Assembly (NCBI RefSeq): GCF_001898325.1
Contig: NZ_MKTR01000024.1
Span: forward strand, 306,587 to 370,586
Origin: Microbacterium sp. 67-17
Lineage (GTDB): Bacteria; Actinomycetota; Actinomycetes; Actinomycetales; Microbacteriaceae
Length of the DNA: 64,000 bases
Direction: 5' to 3'
The notes beneath the pieces were generated by a model. It ran no database searches. It was not told the origin of the DNA and saw only the letters and a program-made list of their open reading frames with translations. A program made the position numbers and the translations under genes. Shown here one piece after another: positions 9,210-18,776 of the stretch (its first letter is position 1; each line of letters opens with the position of its first letter).

Positions 9210-10295
9210 ATGCGCCGCGTCATCATTCTCGGTTCCAGTGGGTCGATCGGCACACAGGCCCTCGACGTCATTCGGGGCAACCGGCACCGGTTCGAGATCG
9301 TGGGCCTTGCCACCGGGAGTCAGCGCGACGTGCTTGAGGCGCAGGCCCGCGAGTTCGGTGTCGAGAGCACGGCTGTCGGCATCCATGAGGCAGAGCAGCT
9401 GGTCCGGGATGTCGAGGCTGACGTCGTCCTCAATGGCATCACGGGCTCGGTCGGCCTCGGGCCAACCATCGCAGCTCTCGAGCAAGGGCGAACGCTCGCC
9501 CTTGCGAACAAGGAATCTCTCATCGTCGGTGGAGAACTGGTGACAGCGCTCTCACAACCGGGCCAGATCGTGCCGGTCGATTCCGAGCACTCTGCACTTG
9601 CCCAGGCCCTGCGTTCCGGCGAACGAGCGGAGGTCCGCCGCTTGGTGCTGACTGCGTCAGGGGGCCCGTTCCGTGGCCGCTCCCGCGAAGCGCTGGAGTC
9701 GGTGAAGCCCGCCGAAGCGCTGGCGCATCCGACCTGGAACATGGGTCGGGTCGTCACGACGAACTCGGCGACCCTGGTCAACAAGGGCCTCGAGGTGATC
9801 GAGGCGCACCTGCTGTTCGACGTGCCCTACGCGCAGATCGACGTGGTGGTGCATCCACAGTCGGTTGTCCACTCGATGGTGGAGTTCAGTGATGGCTCCA
9901 CCATCGCCCAGGCATCCCCGCCCGATATGCGCCTCCCGATCTCGCTCGGCCTGGACTGGCCGCATCGCATTGCCGGAGTCGGCGTCCCCATCGACTGGAG
10001 CACCGCGACCACCTGGAGCTTCGAGCCGCTGGACGAGACAGCCTTTCCCGCCGTCGCGTTGGCAAAGCGAGTGGGGCGCGCGGGCGGAACGTATCCGGCG
10101 GTGTTCAACGCTGCCAACGAGGTCGCGGTGGATGCTTTCCACGACGGTCGCATCGGGTTCCTTGGCATCCTCGATACCGTCGAGCGGGTCGTCGAGGCTC
10201 ATGACGCCCCGTCATCGCTCACCCGAGAGAGCCTTGCTGACGCCGAGGCGTGGGCCCGCCGCGCGGCGGCTGAACTCGTGCGGGGCGGTCAGTAG
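9210..10295 (+). CDS. dxr: 1-deoxy-D-xylulose 5-phosphate reductoisomerase
   Basis: Converts 1-deoxy-D-xylulose 5-phosphate to 2-C-methyl-D-erythritol 4-phosphate with NADPH, the committed step of the MEP isoprenoid pathway. The NADPH loop GSSGSIG is at residues 8-14. [19 protein letters not shown] and the catalytic loop SGGPFRGR are all present. Length is 361, slightly short of the usual 390 or so. ATG 9210 lies six bases after TAGGCT (9198-9203), so the transcript is probably leaderless. ispG, a later enzyme of the same pathway, lies about 9 kb downstream. The last seven bases overlap the convergent pflA. Confidence 0.95.
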   Translation: MRRVIILGSSGSIGTQALDVIRGNRHRFEIVGLATGSQRDVLEAQAREFGVESTAVGIHEAEQLVRDVEADVVLNGITGSVGLGPTIAALEQGRTLALANKESLIVGGELVTALSQPGQIVPVDSEHSALAQALRSGERAEVRRLVLTASGGPFRGRSREALESVKPAEALAHPTWNMGRVVTTNSATLVNKGLEVIEAHLLFDVPYAQIDVVVHPQSVVHSMVEFSDGSTIAQASPPDMRLPISLGLDWPHRIAGVGVPIDWSTATTWSFEPLDETAFPAVALAKRVGRAGGTYPAVFNAANEVAVDAFHDGRIGFLGILDTVERVVEAHDAPSSLTRESLADAEAWARRAAAELVRGGQ

Positions 10296-11101
10296 GTCGT
10301 GAGGCCCCGCGCCCGGAACTGCTGGCGCACGCGTTCGATCAGCTCCGGCTCGGGGGCCCGGGTCTCGGCGAGGCTGTAGGCGCGCCCCAGGCGGTCCCAC
10401 TTCGAGGCGCCCATCTGGTGGAACGGGAGAACCTCGACCCGCTCCACGTTCGGCCACCGCGTGACGATCTCGGCGACGGCGTCGACGTTGTCTTCGGCAT
10501 CCGTGAGGCCTGGCACGAGAACGAAGCGGATCCACGTGGGGATTCCCCGGGCGGCGAGGCGGTCACCGAAGTCGATGGTCGGTTGCAGTTCGCGTCCGGT
10601 GACCGTGCGGTACGTCTCGGGGATGCCGGATTTCACGTCCAGCAGCACGAGGCTGACATCGTCGAGCATCGCGTCAGACGCGTTGCGACCCAGGTAGCCC
10701 GAGGTGTCGATGGCGGTGTGGATGCCTTCTGCTGCCGCCTCGTGGAGGATTCGGGCAACGAAGGCGGACTGCTGCAGCGGCTCGCCACCTGAGATCGTCA
10801 GCCCGCCGCCGGTGGCCCGGAAGACGCCAGCGTAACGGCGGATGCGGGTGACGATCTCGGCGAGCGTCGTGGGCGTTCCATCCTTCTGGAGCCACGTGTC
10901 GGGGTTCTGGCAGTACTGGCAGCGCAGCGGGCAGCCGGAGAGGAACAGCGTCATCCGGGTACCCGGCCCGTCGACGGCGGTGACAAGCTCCCAGGAGTGG
11001 ACGCTTCCCATCTCGCCGGCGCGGGCCGCCTCCAGACGCGCGTGGTGCGTCTCGAGGCGGCCCGCGTGGACCGTCGGCTGCGGGAGCGCGACGGCGGCCA
11101 T
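10289..11101 (-). CDS. pflA: Pyruvate formate-lyase activating enzyme (radical SAM)
   Basis: A radical SAM protein that generates the glycyl radical on PflB. The [4Fe-4S] motif is Cys57-x3-Cys61-x2-Cys64 ([16 protein letters not shown]). It continues with [14 protein letters not shown] and TSGYLG, typical of PflA. Length is 270 residues, near the family norm of 246-265 plus a short N-terminal extension. It starts one base after the pflB stop, so the two form an operon. Its 3' end overlaps the convergent dxr by seven bases. Pfl systems serve anaerobic fermentation, an unusual trait for mostly aerobic Microbacteriaceae. Confidence 0.93.
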   Translation of the reverse strand: MAAVALPQPTVHAGRLETHHARLEAARAGEMGSVHSWELVTAVDGPGTRMTLFLSGCPLRCQYCQNPDTWLQKDGTPTTLAEIVTRIRRYAGVFRATGGGLTISGGEPLQQSAFVARILHEAAAEGIHTAIDTSGYLGRNASDAMLDDVSLVLLDVKSGIPETYRTVTGRELQPTIDFGDRLAARGIPTWIRFVLVPGLTDAEDNVDAVAEIVTRWPNVERVEVLPFHQMGASKWDRLGRAYSLAETRAPEPELIERVRQQFRARGLTTY

Positions 11102-11102
11102 G

Positions 11103-13373
11103 TCACACCCCCGTGTGGAAGGTGCGGCTGATCACGTCGAGCTGCTGCTCGCGGGTGAGCCGGACGAAGTTGACCGCGTAACCCGAGACCCGGATGGTCA
11201 ACTGGGGGTAGTTCTCCGGGTTCTCCATCGCATCTTCGAGCGTTTCCCGCGTGAGCACGTTGACGTTCAGGTGGTAACCACCCGCAGCCATCTGGGCATC
11301 CAGGAGCCCGACGAGGTTTGCGACCCGCTCGTCCTCGGTGCGGCCGAGTCCCGCGGGAACGACCGTCGTGGTCAGCGAGATGCCGTCCTGGGCCTGGTCG
11401 AAGGGGATCTTGGCGACCGACAGGGTAGCTGCGAGCATCCCGTGCGTGTCGCGTCCGTTCATCGGGTTCGCGCCTGGCGCGAAGGGGGCCCCCGCGCGGC
11501 GGCCGTCGGGGGTGTTGCCGGTGGCCTTGCCGTAGACGACGTTCGAGGTGATCGTCAGCACGGACTGCGTGTGCACGGCATTCCGGTACGTCGGGTGCGA
11601 ACGCAGCATCTCCATGAACTCGGTCACGAGCTCCCGCGCGATGTCATCGACACGGTCGTCGTCGTTGCCGTAGGTGGGGAACTCGCCCTCCACGACGTAG
11701 TCGACGACGAGGCCCGTCTCATCGCGAACCGGAGAAACCCGAGCGAACTTGATCGCCGACAGGGAGTCCGCAGCCACCGACAATCCCGCGATGCCGCAGG
11801 CCATCGTCCGAAGGACCTCCCGGTCGTGCAGGGCCATCTCGAGGCGCTCGTACGCGTACTTGTCGTGCATGTAGTGGATGCAGTTGAGTGCATCCACGTA
11901 GGTCGCGGCAAGCCACTCCATCATCGTGCGGAACTTGCCGCGCACGTCGTCGTAGTCGAGGACGTCGCCGACGACGGCCGGCAGGACGGGGGCAACCTGC
12001 TTGCCGGTGACCTCGTCGCGTCCACCGTTGATGGCGTAGAGGAGGGTCTTGGCGAGGTTCACCCGGGCACCGAAGAACTGCATCTGCTTGCCGACGCTCA
12101 TCGGTGAGACGCAGCAGGCGATCGCCGCATCGTCTCCGCACAGGCCCCGGATGAGGGCGTCCGACTCGTACTGGATGGAGGACGTGTCGATCGAGACCTT
12201 CGCGCAGAACTCCTTGAACCCGCGGGGGAGGTCGTTGGACCACAGCACCGTCAGGTTGGGCTCCGGAGCCGGACCGAGGTTGTACAGCGTCTGCAGGAAT
12301 CGGAACGCAGTCTTGGTGACCTGAGTCCGCCCGTCAACGCCCGTGCCCCCCAGCGACTCGGTCACCCATGTCGGGTCGCCGGAGAACAGGGCGTCGTACT
12401 CGGGCGTGCGCAAGAACCGCACGATCCGAAGCTTGATGACGAGGTCATCGATGAGTTCCTGCGCTCCCGTTTCGTCGAGGACGCCGGCCTCCAGGTCGCG
12501 CTGGATGTAGACATCCAGGAACCCGGTGTTGCGGCCGAAGCTCATCGCTGCGCCGTTTTGCTCCTTCACCGCACCGAGGTAGGCGAAGTAGAGCCATTGC
12601 AACGCTTCGCGGGCGTTCGCGGCGGGACGCGCGATGTCGTATCCGTACGTCGCTGCCATCCGGGTCAGCTCCTGCAGCGCGCGGATCTGCTCGGCATTCT
12701 CTTCGCGGCTCCGGATGATGTCCTCGGTCGAGAAGTGCATGTCGAGCTCGGCGTGTTCGGCCTTCTTGGCGTCGATCAGTGCGTCGGTGCCGTACAGCGC
12801 GACCCGGCGGTAGTCGCCGATGATGCGACCGCGGCCGTACGCGTCCGGAAGCCCCGTGATGAGGTGGCTGCTGCGGGCTCGGCGCACGGCGGGCGGGTAG
12901 ACGTCGAACACGCCGTCGTTATGGGTCTTGCGGTAGGTCGTGAAGATCTTCTCCAGATCCGCCGGCACGTCGTAGCCATAGGTCTCGAGGGCACCCTTGA
13001 CCATCCGCCATCCACCGTTGGGCATGATGGCTCGCTTGAGCGGGGCGTCGGTCTGTAGGCCGACGATCAGTTCGTCGTCGCGGGTGATGTAGCCCGGCGC
13101 GTGCGAGGTGATGGTCGAGGGCGTCGTGGCGTCGACGTCGTAGACGCCACGCTCACGCTCCGCGGGGAACATCGCCGTGAGGGTCTGCCAGACCCGGTGC
13201 GTGCGCTCAGTAGCGCCCGTCAGGAACGAGGCATCACCGCTGTAGGGCGTGTAGTTGCGCTGAATGAAGTCGCGGACGTCGATGGCATCCTGCCAGGGGC
13301 CGGCGACGAATCCGTCCCAGGCTGCGGGGATCGCGTCTGCCTGGTCGACGGGGATGGGGGTGACGGTGCTCAT
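11103..13373 (-). CDS. pflB: Formate acetyltransferase (pyruvate formate-lyase)
   Basis: Cleaves pyruvate with CoA to acetyl-CoA and formate under anoxia by glycyl-radical chemistry. The adjacent catalytic cysteines are Cys420-Cys421 in [11 protein letters not shown], and the radical glycine is Gly731 in RVSGYAVNF, 25 residues from the end. The 756-residue length matches E. coli PflB (760). AAGGAG lies upstream of the ATG. A 5' leader of roughly 85 bases follows a candidate promoter with TCGGAC (13485-13490) and TAGCGT, and twin palindromes lie further upstream. No formate transporter or formate dehydrogenase is in view. Confidence 0.95.
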   Translation of the reverse strand: MSTVTPIPVDQADAIPAAWDGFVAGPWQDAIDVRDFIQRNYTPYSGDASFLTGATERTHRVWQTLTAMFPAERERGVYDVDATTPSTITSHAPGYITRDDELIVGLQTDAPLKRAIMPNGGWRMVKGALETYGYDVPADLEKIFTTYRKTHNDGVFDVYPPAVRRARSSHLITGLPDAYGRGRIIGDYRRVALYGTDALIDAKKAEHAELDMHFSTEDIIRSREENAEQIRALQELTRMAATYGYDIARPAANAREALQWLYFAYLGAVKEQNGAAMSFGRNTGFLDVYIQRDLEAGVLDETGAQELIDDLVIKLRIVRFLRTPEYDALFSGDPTWVTESLGGTGVDGRTQVTKTAFRFLQTLYNLGPAPEPNLTVLWSNDLPRGFKEFCAKVSIDTSSIQYESDALIRGLCGDDAAIACCVSPMSVGKQMQFFGARVNLAKTLLYAINGGRDEVTGKQVAPVLPAVVGDVLDYDDVRGKFRTMMEWLAATYVDALNCIHYMHDKYAYERLEMALHDREVLRTMACGIAGLSVAADSLSAIKFARVSPVRDETGLVVDYVVEGEFPTYGNDDDRVDDIARELVTEFMEMLRSHPTYRNAVHTQSVLTITSNVVYGKATGNTPDGRRAGAPFAPGANPMNGRDTHGMLAATLSVAKIPFDQAQDGISLTTTVVPAGLGRTEDERVANLVGLLDAQMAAGGYHLNVNVLTRETLEDAMENPENYPQLTIRVSGYAVNFVRLTREQQLDVISRTFHTGV

Positions 13374-13514
13374 GGTGACGCATCTCCTTCGTGGGTGTCG
13401 AAGTGTCGGTCACTCGTCTCGGCGACGGGTTACGCCGCCGCGGGAGTGCTTCTGACACCGACGCTAGACCCGCGTCTCAGGCACGTCCGAAAGATGCACG
13501 AAACACTGCATCCA

Positions 13515-13552
13515 TGTGGTCTGACCACACGGATGTTTGTGGTCAGACCACA
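13515..13552 (-). promoter_or_regulatory. Twin GntR-type operator palindromes upstream of pflB
   Basis: Two perfect 15-base palindromes around a single central base: TGTGGTCTGACCACA at 13515-13529 and TGTGGTCAGACCACA at 13538-13552. Their centres are 23 bases apart, about two helical turns, on the same face of DNA. The core TGGTCNGACCA matches the TGGT-N3-ACCA pattern of FadR-subfamily GntR regulators such as PdhR and LldR, which sense pyruvate or lactate. Site 1 ends about 25 bases upstream of the candidate -35 of pflB, which would suit an activator or an upstream repressor. The regulator is not in the window. Confidence 0.7.
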
Positions 13553-13592
13553 ACACCCGAGTCCACGCTTTCTGCCTCGCGCGGACCTGGGA

Positions 13593-15239
13593 TCAGTCGG
13601 GGTAGGGAACCGGCCAGCGAGGCTCGGGAACCGGCCAGCCGGCCTCCCGCAGGGCTCGGCGCGACAGCTCCCGGGCCGAATAGGGGGTCCGCACGCCGCG
13701 GATGTCGCGGTAGTCCTGGTGGCCGGGTCCTGCCCACAGGATCGCGTCGCCATCTCCAACCAGTGCCACGGCCTCGACGATCGCTCGCTCGGGGGGCGAG
13801 TACTCGTAGATCTCGGCATCCGGTCGCGCTCGCCGAGCCCCCTCGAGCAAGGTCGCCCGAATCGAATCGGGGTCCTCGAACCTCGGGTGGTGGTCGGTGA
13901 TGACCAGGATGTCGCTGCCCTCGACCGCGGTGCGGCCCATGTCGTGGCGTTTGCTCTTGTCGCGATCGCCGTCGGCGCCGAAGAGCATGAGGACCCGCCC
14001 CGGTGTGACGCGCCGGACGGCGGCGAGTGTCTTCTCGAAGGCGTCGGGGGAGTGGCCGAAATCGACGTAGATGGCGGGTCCTGACGGCCCTGACACGAGC
14101 TCGGTTCGCCCGGGCAGGTGGGCGCGGATGACTCCTTCGTCGAGGGTCTGGGTTAGGCGGGCCCAGTCGTACCCTCCCTCGAAGATCATCACGATCGCCT
14201 GGGCTGCGTTTGCTGCCATGTGGCGGCCGATCACGGGGACCGTGGTCGACAGCGAACGCCCCTCGGGCCCCGAGAGGCGGAATCGTGTGCCGTCGGGCTG
14301 TTCGTCGAGGATCTCGACCGTCCAGTCAGCCGCTGCTGCGGCATCCGGATCGGCGGCGATCGCCGGGGTGCCGATCGTGACGTACGGTACCTCGCAGGCT
14401 GCGACGACGTCGGCACCGAACGCGGAGTCGAGGCAGATCACGGCTCGGCGCGAGCGGTCGGGGCGAAACAGCGGCACCTTCGCCTGGAAGTACTCAGCCA
14501 TGTCGGCGTAGTCGTCGAGGTGGTCGTGCGAGAGGTTGGTGAACCCGGCCACGTCGAACACGATGCCGTCGACCCGCTGGCGGCTGAGGGCCTGGGCGCT
14601 GACTTCGATGGCGACGGCCTCGACGCCGCGTTCGCGCATGAGGGCGAGGAGGGCGTGCATTTCGTAGGCCTCGGGAGTCGTGAGGCGGGAGACGATGACA
14701 TCGCCGGCGATGTGGCGCTCGGCTGTCGATGAAAGCCCCGAGGTGACGCCGAGCTGGGTGAGGATGCCCTCGAGCAGATGCGACACGCTCGTCTTACCGT
14801 TCGTGCCGGTCGTCCCGAACAGGATCGGAAGCGTGTCCTCAGGCCCGGTCGAATACACCCAGGCCGACAGGGCACCGAGGATCCCGCGCGGGTCGGGAAC
14901 GACGATCGTCGGCAGGCCGCTTCCCAGAGCACGTTCGCGACCCGCGGCATCCGTGACGACGGCGACAGCTCCTCGCACTGCCGCATCGCCCGCGAACTCC
15001 GCGCCGTGGCGGGTTGCGCCCTGGACGGCGACGAACAGATCGCCGGGGCGGAGGTCGGCGGTCGCGAGAGTGAGGCCGGTGACGGATGCCGACGCGTCGG
15101 TCTCCGCGCCCTGAGCTTCGTCGTCGCCTCCGCGCCGCTCGATCGAGGCTCCGAGGTGCGCCGCGAGGTCCGCGAGGCGGTGCGCGGGCGGGTTCTGCGG
15201 CCGGAGCACGGGCGGCAGGTTCGCGGGATCTGTCGTCAT
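13593..15239 (-). CDS. MurE-like Mur ligase (UDP-MurNAc-tripeptide synthetase family)
   Basis: An ATP-dependent Mur ligase of 548 residues, closest in architecture to MurE, which adds the third amino acid of the peptidoglycan stem. The ATP loop is GTTGTNGKTS, and HMAANAAQA and the C-terminal ITDHHPRFEDP are further Mur signatures. Where meso-DAP-adding MurE has DNPR and Lys-adding MurE has DNPA, this protein has HHPR, so its amino-acid choice is open. It lies outside any division and cell wall cluster and may be a second copy. GGAGG precedes the ATG. It is divergent from the site-2 protease gene. Confidence 0.82.
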   Translation of the reverse strand: MTTDPANLPPVLRPQNPPAHRLADLAAHLGASIERRGGDDEAQGAETDASASVTGLTLATADLRPGDLFVAVQGATRHGAEFAGDAAVRGAVAVVTDAAGRERALGSGLPTIVVPDPRGILGALSAWVYSTGPEDTLPILFGTTGTNGKTSVSHLLEGILTQLGVTSGLSSTAERHIAGDVIVSRLTTPEAYEMHALLALMRERGVEAVAIEVSAQALSRQRVDGIVFDVAGFTNLSHDHLDDYADMAEYFQAKVPLFRPDRSRRAVICLDSAFGADVVAACEVPYVTIGTPAIAADPDAAAAADWTVEILDEQPDGTRFRLSGPEGRSLSTTVPVIGRHMAANAAQAIVMIFEGGYDWARLTQTLDEGVIRAHLPGRTELVSGPSGPAIYVDFGHSPDAFEKTLAAVRRVTPGRVLMLFGADGDRDKSKRHDMGRTAVEGSDILVITDHHPRFEDPDSIRATLLEGARRARPDAEIYEYSPPERAIVEAVALVGDGDAILWAGPGHQDYRDIRGVRTPYSARELSRRALREAGWPVPEPRWPVPYPD

Positions 15240-15303
15240 GGCGCCTCCATCTTCTCACCCGCGCACTGGGCTGACTCAAAGGCAGAGCCGATAGCGTGGC
15301 GGC

Positions 15304-16623
15304 GTGGATGTGGTCGCCTTCATCGTCGGTGTCGTCGTGCTCGTGGTGGGCCTGGCGATCTCGATCGCGCTGCACGAGATTGGCCACCTCGTTCCCGCGA
15401 AGCGGTTCGGGGTGCGGGTCGGTCAGTACATGGTGGGTTTCGGGCCAACGCTCTGGTCCCGCCGCCGGGGCGAGACCGAATACGGCGTGAAAGCGATTCC
15501 GCTCGGCGGCTACATCTCCATGGCCGGCATGTACCCACCTTCGCCGACCGCACGCGCTGCGGCAGCCGAAGGCGGCGCAGTTTCGGGTCGCGCAGGCGGC
15601 GGCTTCTTCGCGACGATGGTGCAGGATGCCCGCGCGGCGAACGACGAGACGCTCGACGGTGCAGACGATGACCGTGTCTTCTATCGGCTGCCGGTGTACA
15701 AGCGCGTCATCATCATGCTCGGCGGGCCGCTCATGAACCTCGTGTTCGCGATCTTCCTCATGACCGTCGTGCTCAGCGGCATCGGTGTGCAGACCGTGAC
15801 GAACACCGTTGCAACGGTGAGCACGTGTGTTCCCGCCGAGGCTGGCCAGCAGTGTCAGGCTGGCGATCCGCCCTCACCGGCTGCCGCAGCAGGCATCCAG
15901 TCCGGCGATGTCATCGTGTCGGTCGACGGGCACGAGGTCTCGGACTTTGCCGCGGCAGCTGCCCTGATCCAGGGCGTGCCCGGGGAAAGTGTGCCGATCG
16001 TGGTCGACCGCGGTGGCCAGACCCTCTCGCTGTCGGTGACCCCCGACACCGTGACCCGTCAGGTGGTCGACGAGGACGGTCAGACAGCCGACACCCAGGT
16101 CGGCGTCATCGGTGTCACGGGGACTGTCGAATACGTGCGTCAGCCGATCTGGTCAGGCCCCGTCGCCGCGGTCGAGAACGTCGGAGCAGTGGCCGGGATC
16201 ATCGTGCAGCTTCCCGTGAAGGTCTACGAGACGGCGGCGTCCCTCGTGACCGGCGCCGAGCGCGATCCGAACGGGCCGCTCAGTATCGTCGGTGCCGGCG
16301 CGATCGCGGGTGAAGTGGCAGCAACCGATGCCCCGGTCGTCAATCGCGTCGCGGTCATCCTCTCGCTCCTGGCGTCACTGAACATCGCGCTGTTCGTGTT
16401 CAACCTCATTCCGTTGCTCCCGCTGGACGGGGGTCACATCGCCGTCGCGCTGTGGGGCGGCATCCGCAGCTGGTGGGCGCGCATTCGCGGACGCGCCGAA
16501 CCCGCTCCGATCGATGCGACCAAACTCGTGCCTCTGACCTTCGTTGTGGTCATAGCCCTGATTGCGATGACTGGGATCCTGATCATCGCTGACCTCGTGA
16601 ACCCCATCTCGCTCTTCGGCTGA
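15304..16623 (+). CDS. Site-2 protease, M50 family (RseP/Rip1 type)
   Basis: An intramembrane zinc protease that cuts transmembrane anti-sigma factors and similar substrates. The zinc motif HEIGH (His24, Glu25, His28) lies in the first membrane helix, and the third ligand is Asp375 in PLLPLDGGH near the C-terminal helices. Between them is a PDZ domain (about residues 195-270, AAGIQSGDVIVSVDG). Length is 439, usual for actinobacterial Rip1. The GTG start lies six bases after TAGCGT (15292-15297), indicating leaderless mRNA. It keeps the conserved dxr - rip - ispG order, although both intervals hold inserted genes. Confidence 0.93.
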   Translation: MDVVAFIVGVVVLVVGLAISIALHEIGHLVPAKRFGVRVGQYMVGFGPTLWSRRRGETEYGVKAIPLGGYISMAGMYPPSPTARAAAAEGGAVSGRAGGGFFATMVQDARAANDETLDGADDDRVFYRLPVYKRVIIMLGGPLMNLVFAIFLMTVVLSGIGVQTVTNTVATVSTCVPAEAGQQCQAGDPPSPAAAAGIQSGDVIVSVDGHEVSDFAAAAALIQGVPGESVPIVVDRGGQTLSLSVTPDTVTRQVVDEDGQTADTQVGVIGVTGTVEYVRQPIWSGPVAAVENVGAVAGIIVQLPVKVYETAASLVTGAERDPNGPLSIVGAGAIAGEVAATDAPVVNRVAVILSLLASLNIALFVFNLIPLLPLDGGHIAVALWGGIRSWWARIRGRAEPAPIDATKLVPLTFVVVIALIAMTGILIIADLVNPISLFG

Positions 16624-16653
16624 GAGAGTCGCGCCGGGCGCCAGCCGCGAATG

Positions 16654-18579
16654 TCAGGCGGGGTCGAGTGCCCACTCGATGAGCTGGCGCAGCGTCGACA
16701 TGCCATCGCGCGAGAGGATCGATTCCAGATGGCCCTGCACGGAGGCGAATCCGGTGCCCCGCAGCGCGTAGACATCGCCCGTTGCCTGATCCGCCGCGAT
16801 CTCCACACCGGCAATTGTCGTCCCCGGAGCGCAGCGCGCCGTGAAGGTGTTGTAGAAGCCGATCGAAGCGGGCTGCCCGAAAACATCGACCGTCAGCTGC
16901 AAGCCCTGGTGAGGCTGCGCGAGCGGAGCGAGTTCGAGGCCCAGTTCGCTCGCGAGGATCTGATGGCTGAGACACACCGCGAGCAGCGGTGCGGATGCTG
17001 CGCGGCGCCGCGCGATGATCTCCCGCAGCCTCGCCATCCGTGGTGACGCGGGATCCAGCGGGTCGCCGGGCCCGGGCCCCGACACGAGCAGCTCCGCAGC
17101 GTCTACCGCGTCATCGGTGACGGCATCCCACGGCACGATCGCAACATCGAGGCCAAGGTGGCTCAACTGGTGCGCGAGCATCGTCGTGAAGCGGTCTTCG
17201 GCGTCGACCACCAGCGCCCGGCGCCCCGCGAACGGCCCTGACCCCACCGGTTCCTGCGGGTTCAGCCAGAACGGCGCGAGCCTCGCGTTCCTGGACTCCA
17301 GGAGGGCCCCGATCGTCGGATCATCAGCCAACCGCAGCGGCGCAGCAGTCGGAGCGTCCTCGTCGAGAGTTACGACGGCAGGCTGGGCATCGCGCGGGAT
17401 CGCTCCGATCGCCCCCAGCACTCCGGCTGCCTTGCCGTGCGTCTCGCTGACCTCGCCATACGGGTCGGAGTGGCGCACGAGCGTGGCGCCGACGGGCACT
17501 CGCAGGCGTCCATCCTCGATATAGGCGGTGCGGATGAGGATCGGGGCGTCGAGGTCGTGGGTAACGGCGTCAGCTCCCGGAGCCTTCGCGGCGTCGGTAC
17601 GCGGCGTGAACAGTGCGGCGACCCCCGAGTAGTAGCCGCGTGGAGTCGTCTCGTGCCGGGTGATCACGGTGCACGCGTTCTGCATGGGAGAGCCCGTGAC
17701 CGTCGGTGCGAACATGGTCTCGCGCAGGATGTCGCGCGGGTCAAGCCTGCTCGACCCGCGCAGCATGTACTCGGTGTGTGTGAGGCGCGACATCTCTTTC
17801 AGGTGCGGGCCGGTGATGCGCCCGCCGTCCGTGCATACGGCGCTCATCATCTTGAGCTCTTCGTCGACGACCATGAACAGCTCTTCGGTCTCCTTGGTGG
17901 AGCGCAGGAATTCGCTGAGGTTGTCGACGCTCGCCCCTCCCTCGGGATGCCGGAAGGTTCCCGAGATCGGATTCATCGTGACGATGCCGCCCTCGGCGCT
18001 GACGTGCGCTTCGGGACTCGCCCCGACCGCGACATGGCCGTCGGTCACCACCGCGAAGGTCCAATAGGCGCCGCGCTCATGCTCCAGCAGAGCCCGGAAC
18101 CAGGCGAGCGCCGCGACCCGTGGGTCAGCGTCGACGTCGGCCGTGAAATCGCGACGGATGACGAAGTTGGCGCCCTCGCCGCGACCGATCTCATCGGCGA
18201 TGACCCGACGCACGATATCGGCATACGCCTCGTCGTCGATGTCGAACCCGGCGTTTCGGAGCGGAATGTCGTCGTGAGGGAGGATGGCCAGCGCCTCATC
18301 GCGCGGATAGGTGGCACGCTCGGTGATCACCAGACACCGCAGCGGGGCATCGTCATCGTGGCAGGCGAACCCGCGTTCGCGGACCTGTCGGAACGGCACG
18401 AGTGCGAGAACCTCGCGGGGCGTCCCATCAGCTGCCAGCAGGGGGATGTCGCGCAACAGCTCGACATCGACGACGTCGCCGGTGAGCACTTCGACGGTGA
18501 CGGCGTCGCGGGCGAGGATGGCGAACGGCAGGTCGCTGGTGGCGAGCCCGGCAAGCGGGGGAAGGGGAGTCCCGGTCAT
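16654..18579 (-). CDS. Fused anthranilate synthase (TrpE-TrpG type)
   Basis: Predicted to make anthranilate from chorismate and glutamine in one polypeptide. Residues about 1-430 form the chorismate-binding TrpE-like part (NPISGTFRH, MVVDEELKMMSAVC, VTGSPMQNA, GYYSGV). From about 455 a class I glutamine amidotransferase follows, with nucleophile Cys536 in LLAVCLSHQI and His617/Glu619 in QGHLES. The layout matches the single-chain enzymes of Streptomyces and PhzE. The Trp leader peptide and terminator just upstream favour a tryptophan-pathway role over phenazine synthesis. No other trp genes are adjacent. It converges with the site-2 protease gene. Confidence 0.87.
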   Translation of the reverse strand: MTGTPLPPLAGLATSDLPFAILARDAVTVEVLTGDVVDVELLRDIPLLAADGTPREVLALVPFRQVRERGFACHDDDAPLRCLVITERATYPRDEALAILPHDDIPLRNAGFDIDDEAYADIVRRVIADEIGRGEGANFVIRRDFTADVDADPRVAALAWFRALLEHERGAYWTFAVVTDGHVAVGASPEAHVSAEGGIVTMNPISGTFRHPEGGASVDNLSEFLRSTKETEELFMVVDEELKMMSAVCTDGGRITGPHLKEMSRLTHTEYMLRGSSRLDPRDILRETMFAPTVTGSPMQNACTVITRHETTPRGYYSGVAALFTPRTDAAKAPGADAVTHDLDAPILIRTAYIEDGRLRVPVGATLVRHSDPYGEVSETHGKAAGVLGAIGAIPRDAQPAVVTLDEDAPTAAPLRLADDPTIGALLESRNARLAPFWLNPQEPVGSGPFAGRRALVVDAEDRFTTMLAHQLSHLGLDVAIVPWDAVTDDAVDAAELLVSGPGPGDPLDPASPRMARLREIIARRRAASAPLLAVCLSHQILASELGLELAPLAQPHQGLQLTVDVFGQPASIGFYNTFTARCAPGTTIAGVEIAADQATGDVYALRGTGFASVQGHLESILSRDGMSTLRQLIEWALDPA

Positions 18580-18610
18580 GGATCGGTCTTTCGTCGTGGG
18601 GCGGCCACCC

Positions 18611-18698
18611 TCACAAAGAAGACCGCCCCGGGGGCGGTCTCAGGATCAACGAGCACACCGCCTCAGACGGTGGGCCACCATGCGGTGCTCGCGAACAT
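18611..18698 (-). promoter_or_regulatory. Trp transcription attenuator
   Basis: The 5' leader of the fused anthranilate synthase, read on the minus strand. After the leader peptide comes GGCGGT, which can pair either with upstream CACCG or with ACCGCC of the next segment. That segment can instead form a terminator, AGACCGCCC-CCG-GGGCGGTCT (18620-18640), followed by TTCTTT. The GGCGGT-ACCGCC and terminator pairings exclude each other, as in classical ribosome-sensed attenuation: stalling at Trp codons frees the antiterminator and allows readthrough. A -10-like TAGTTT lies six bases before the leader ATG. Confidence 0.82.
18663..18698 (-). CDS. trpL: Trp leader peptide MFASTAWWPTV
   Basis: An 11-residue open reading frame, Met-Phe-Ala-Ser-Thr-Ala-Trp-Trp-Pro-Thr-Val then TGA, with two adjacent Trp codons. 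Actinobacterial Trp leader peptides have similar form (short, starting MF, with tandem Trp). It ends inside the first arm of the attenuator. There is no ribosome binding site, and TAGTTT lies six bases upstream of the ATG, so translation probably starts at the very 5' end of the mRNA. Its role is to couple charged tRNA-Trp level to transcription of the downstream synthase. Confidence 0.82.
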   Translation of the reverse strand: MFASTAWWPTV

Positions 18699-18776
18699 GC
18701 GCCGAAACTACCACAATGGCGCCAAAGACAGCCGCGCGCTCTAGTGCGGTGTTGTCGCGGGCACTAGATTCTGGGC

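Noticed and set aside
13515..13552. CRP/FNR-type sites upstream of pflB
   Set aside because: Half-sites TGTG and CACA resemble CRP/GlxR sites, but the spacing gives 15 bases, not 16, and the core TGGTCNGACCA fits GntR regulators better.
16654..18579. Phenazine (PhzE) function for the fused anthranilate synthase
   Set aside because: No other phz genes nearby, and the Trp leader peptide and terminator point to tryptophan control.
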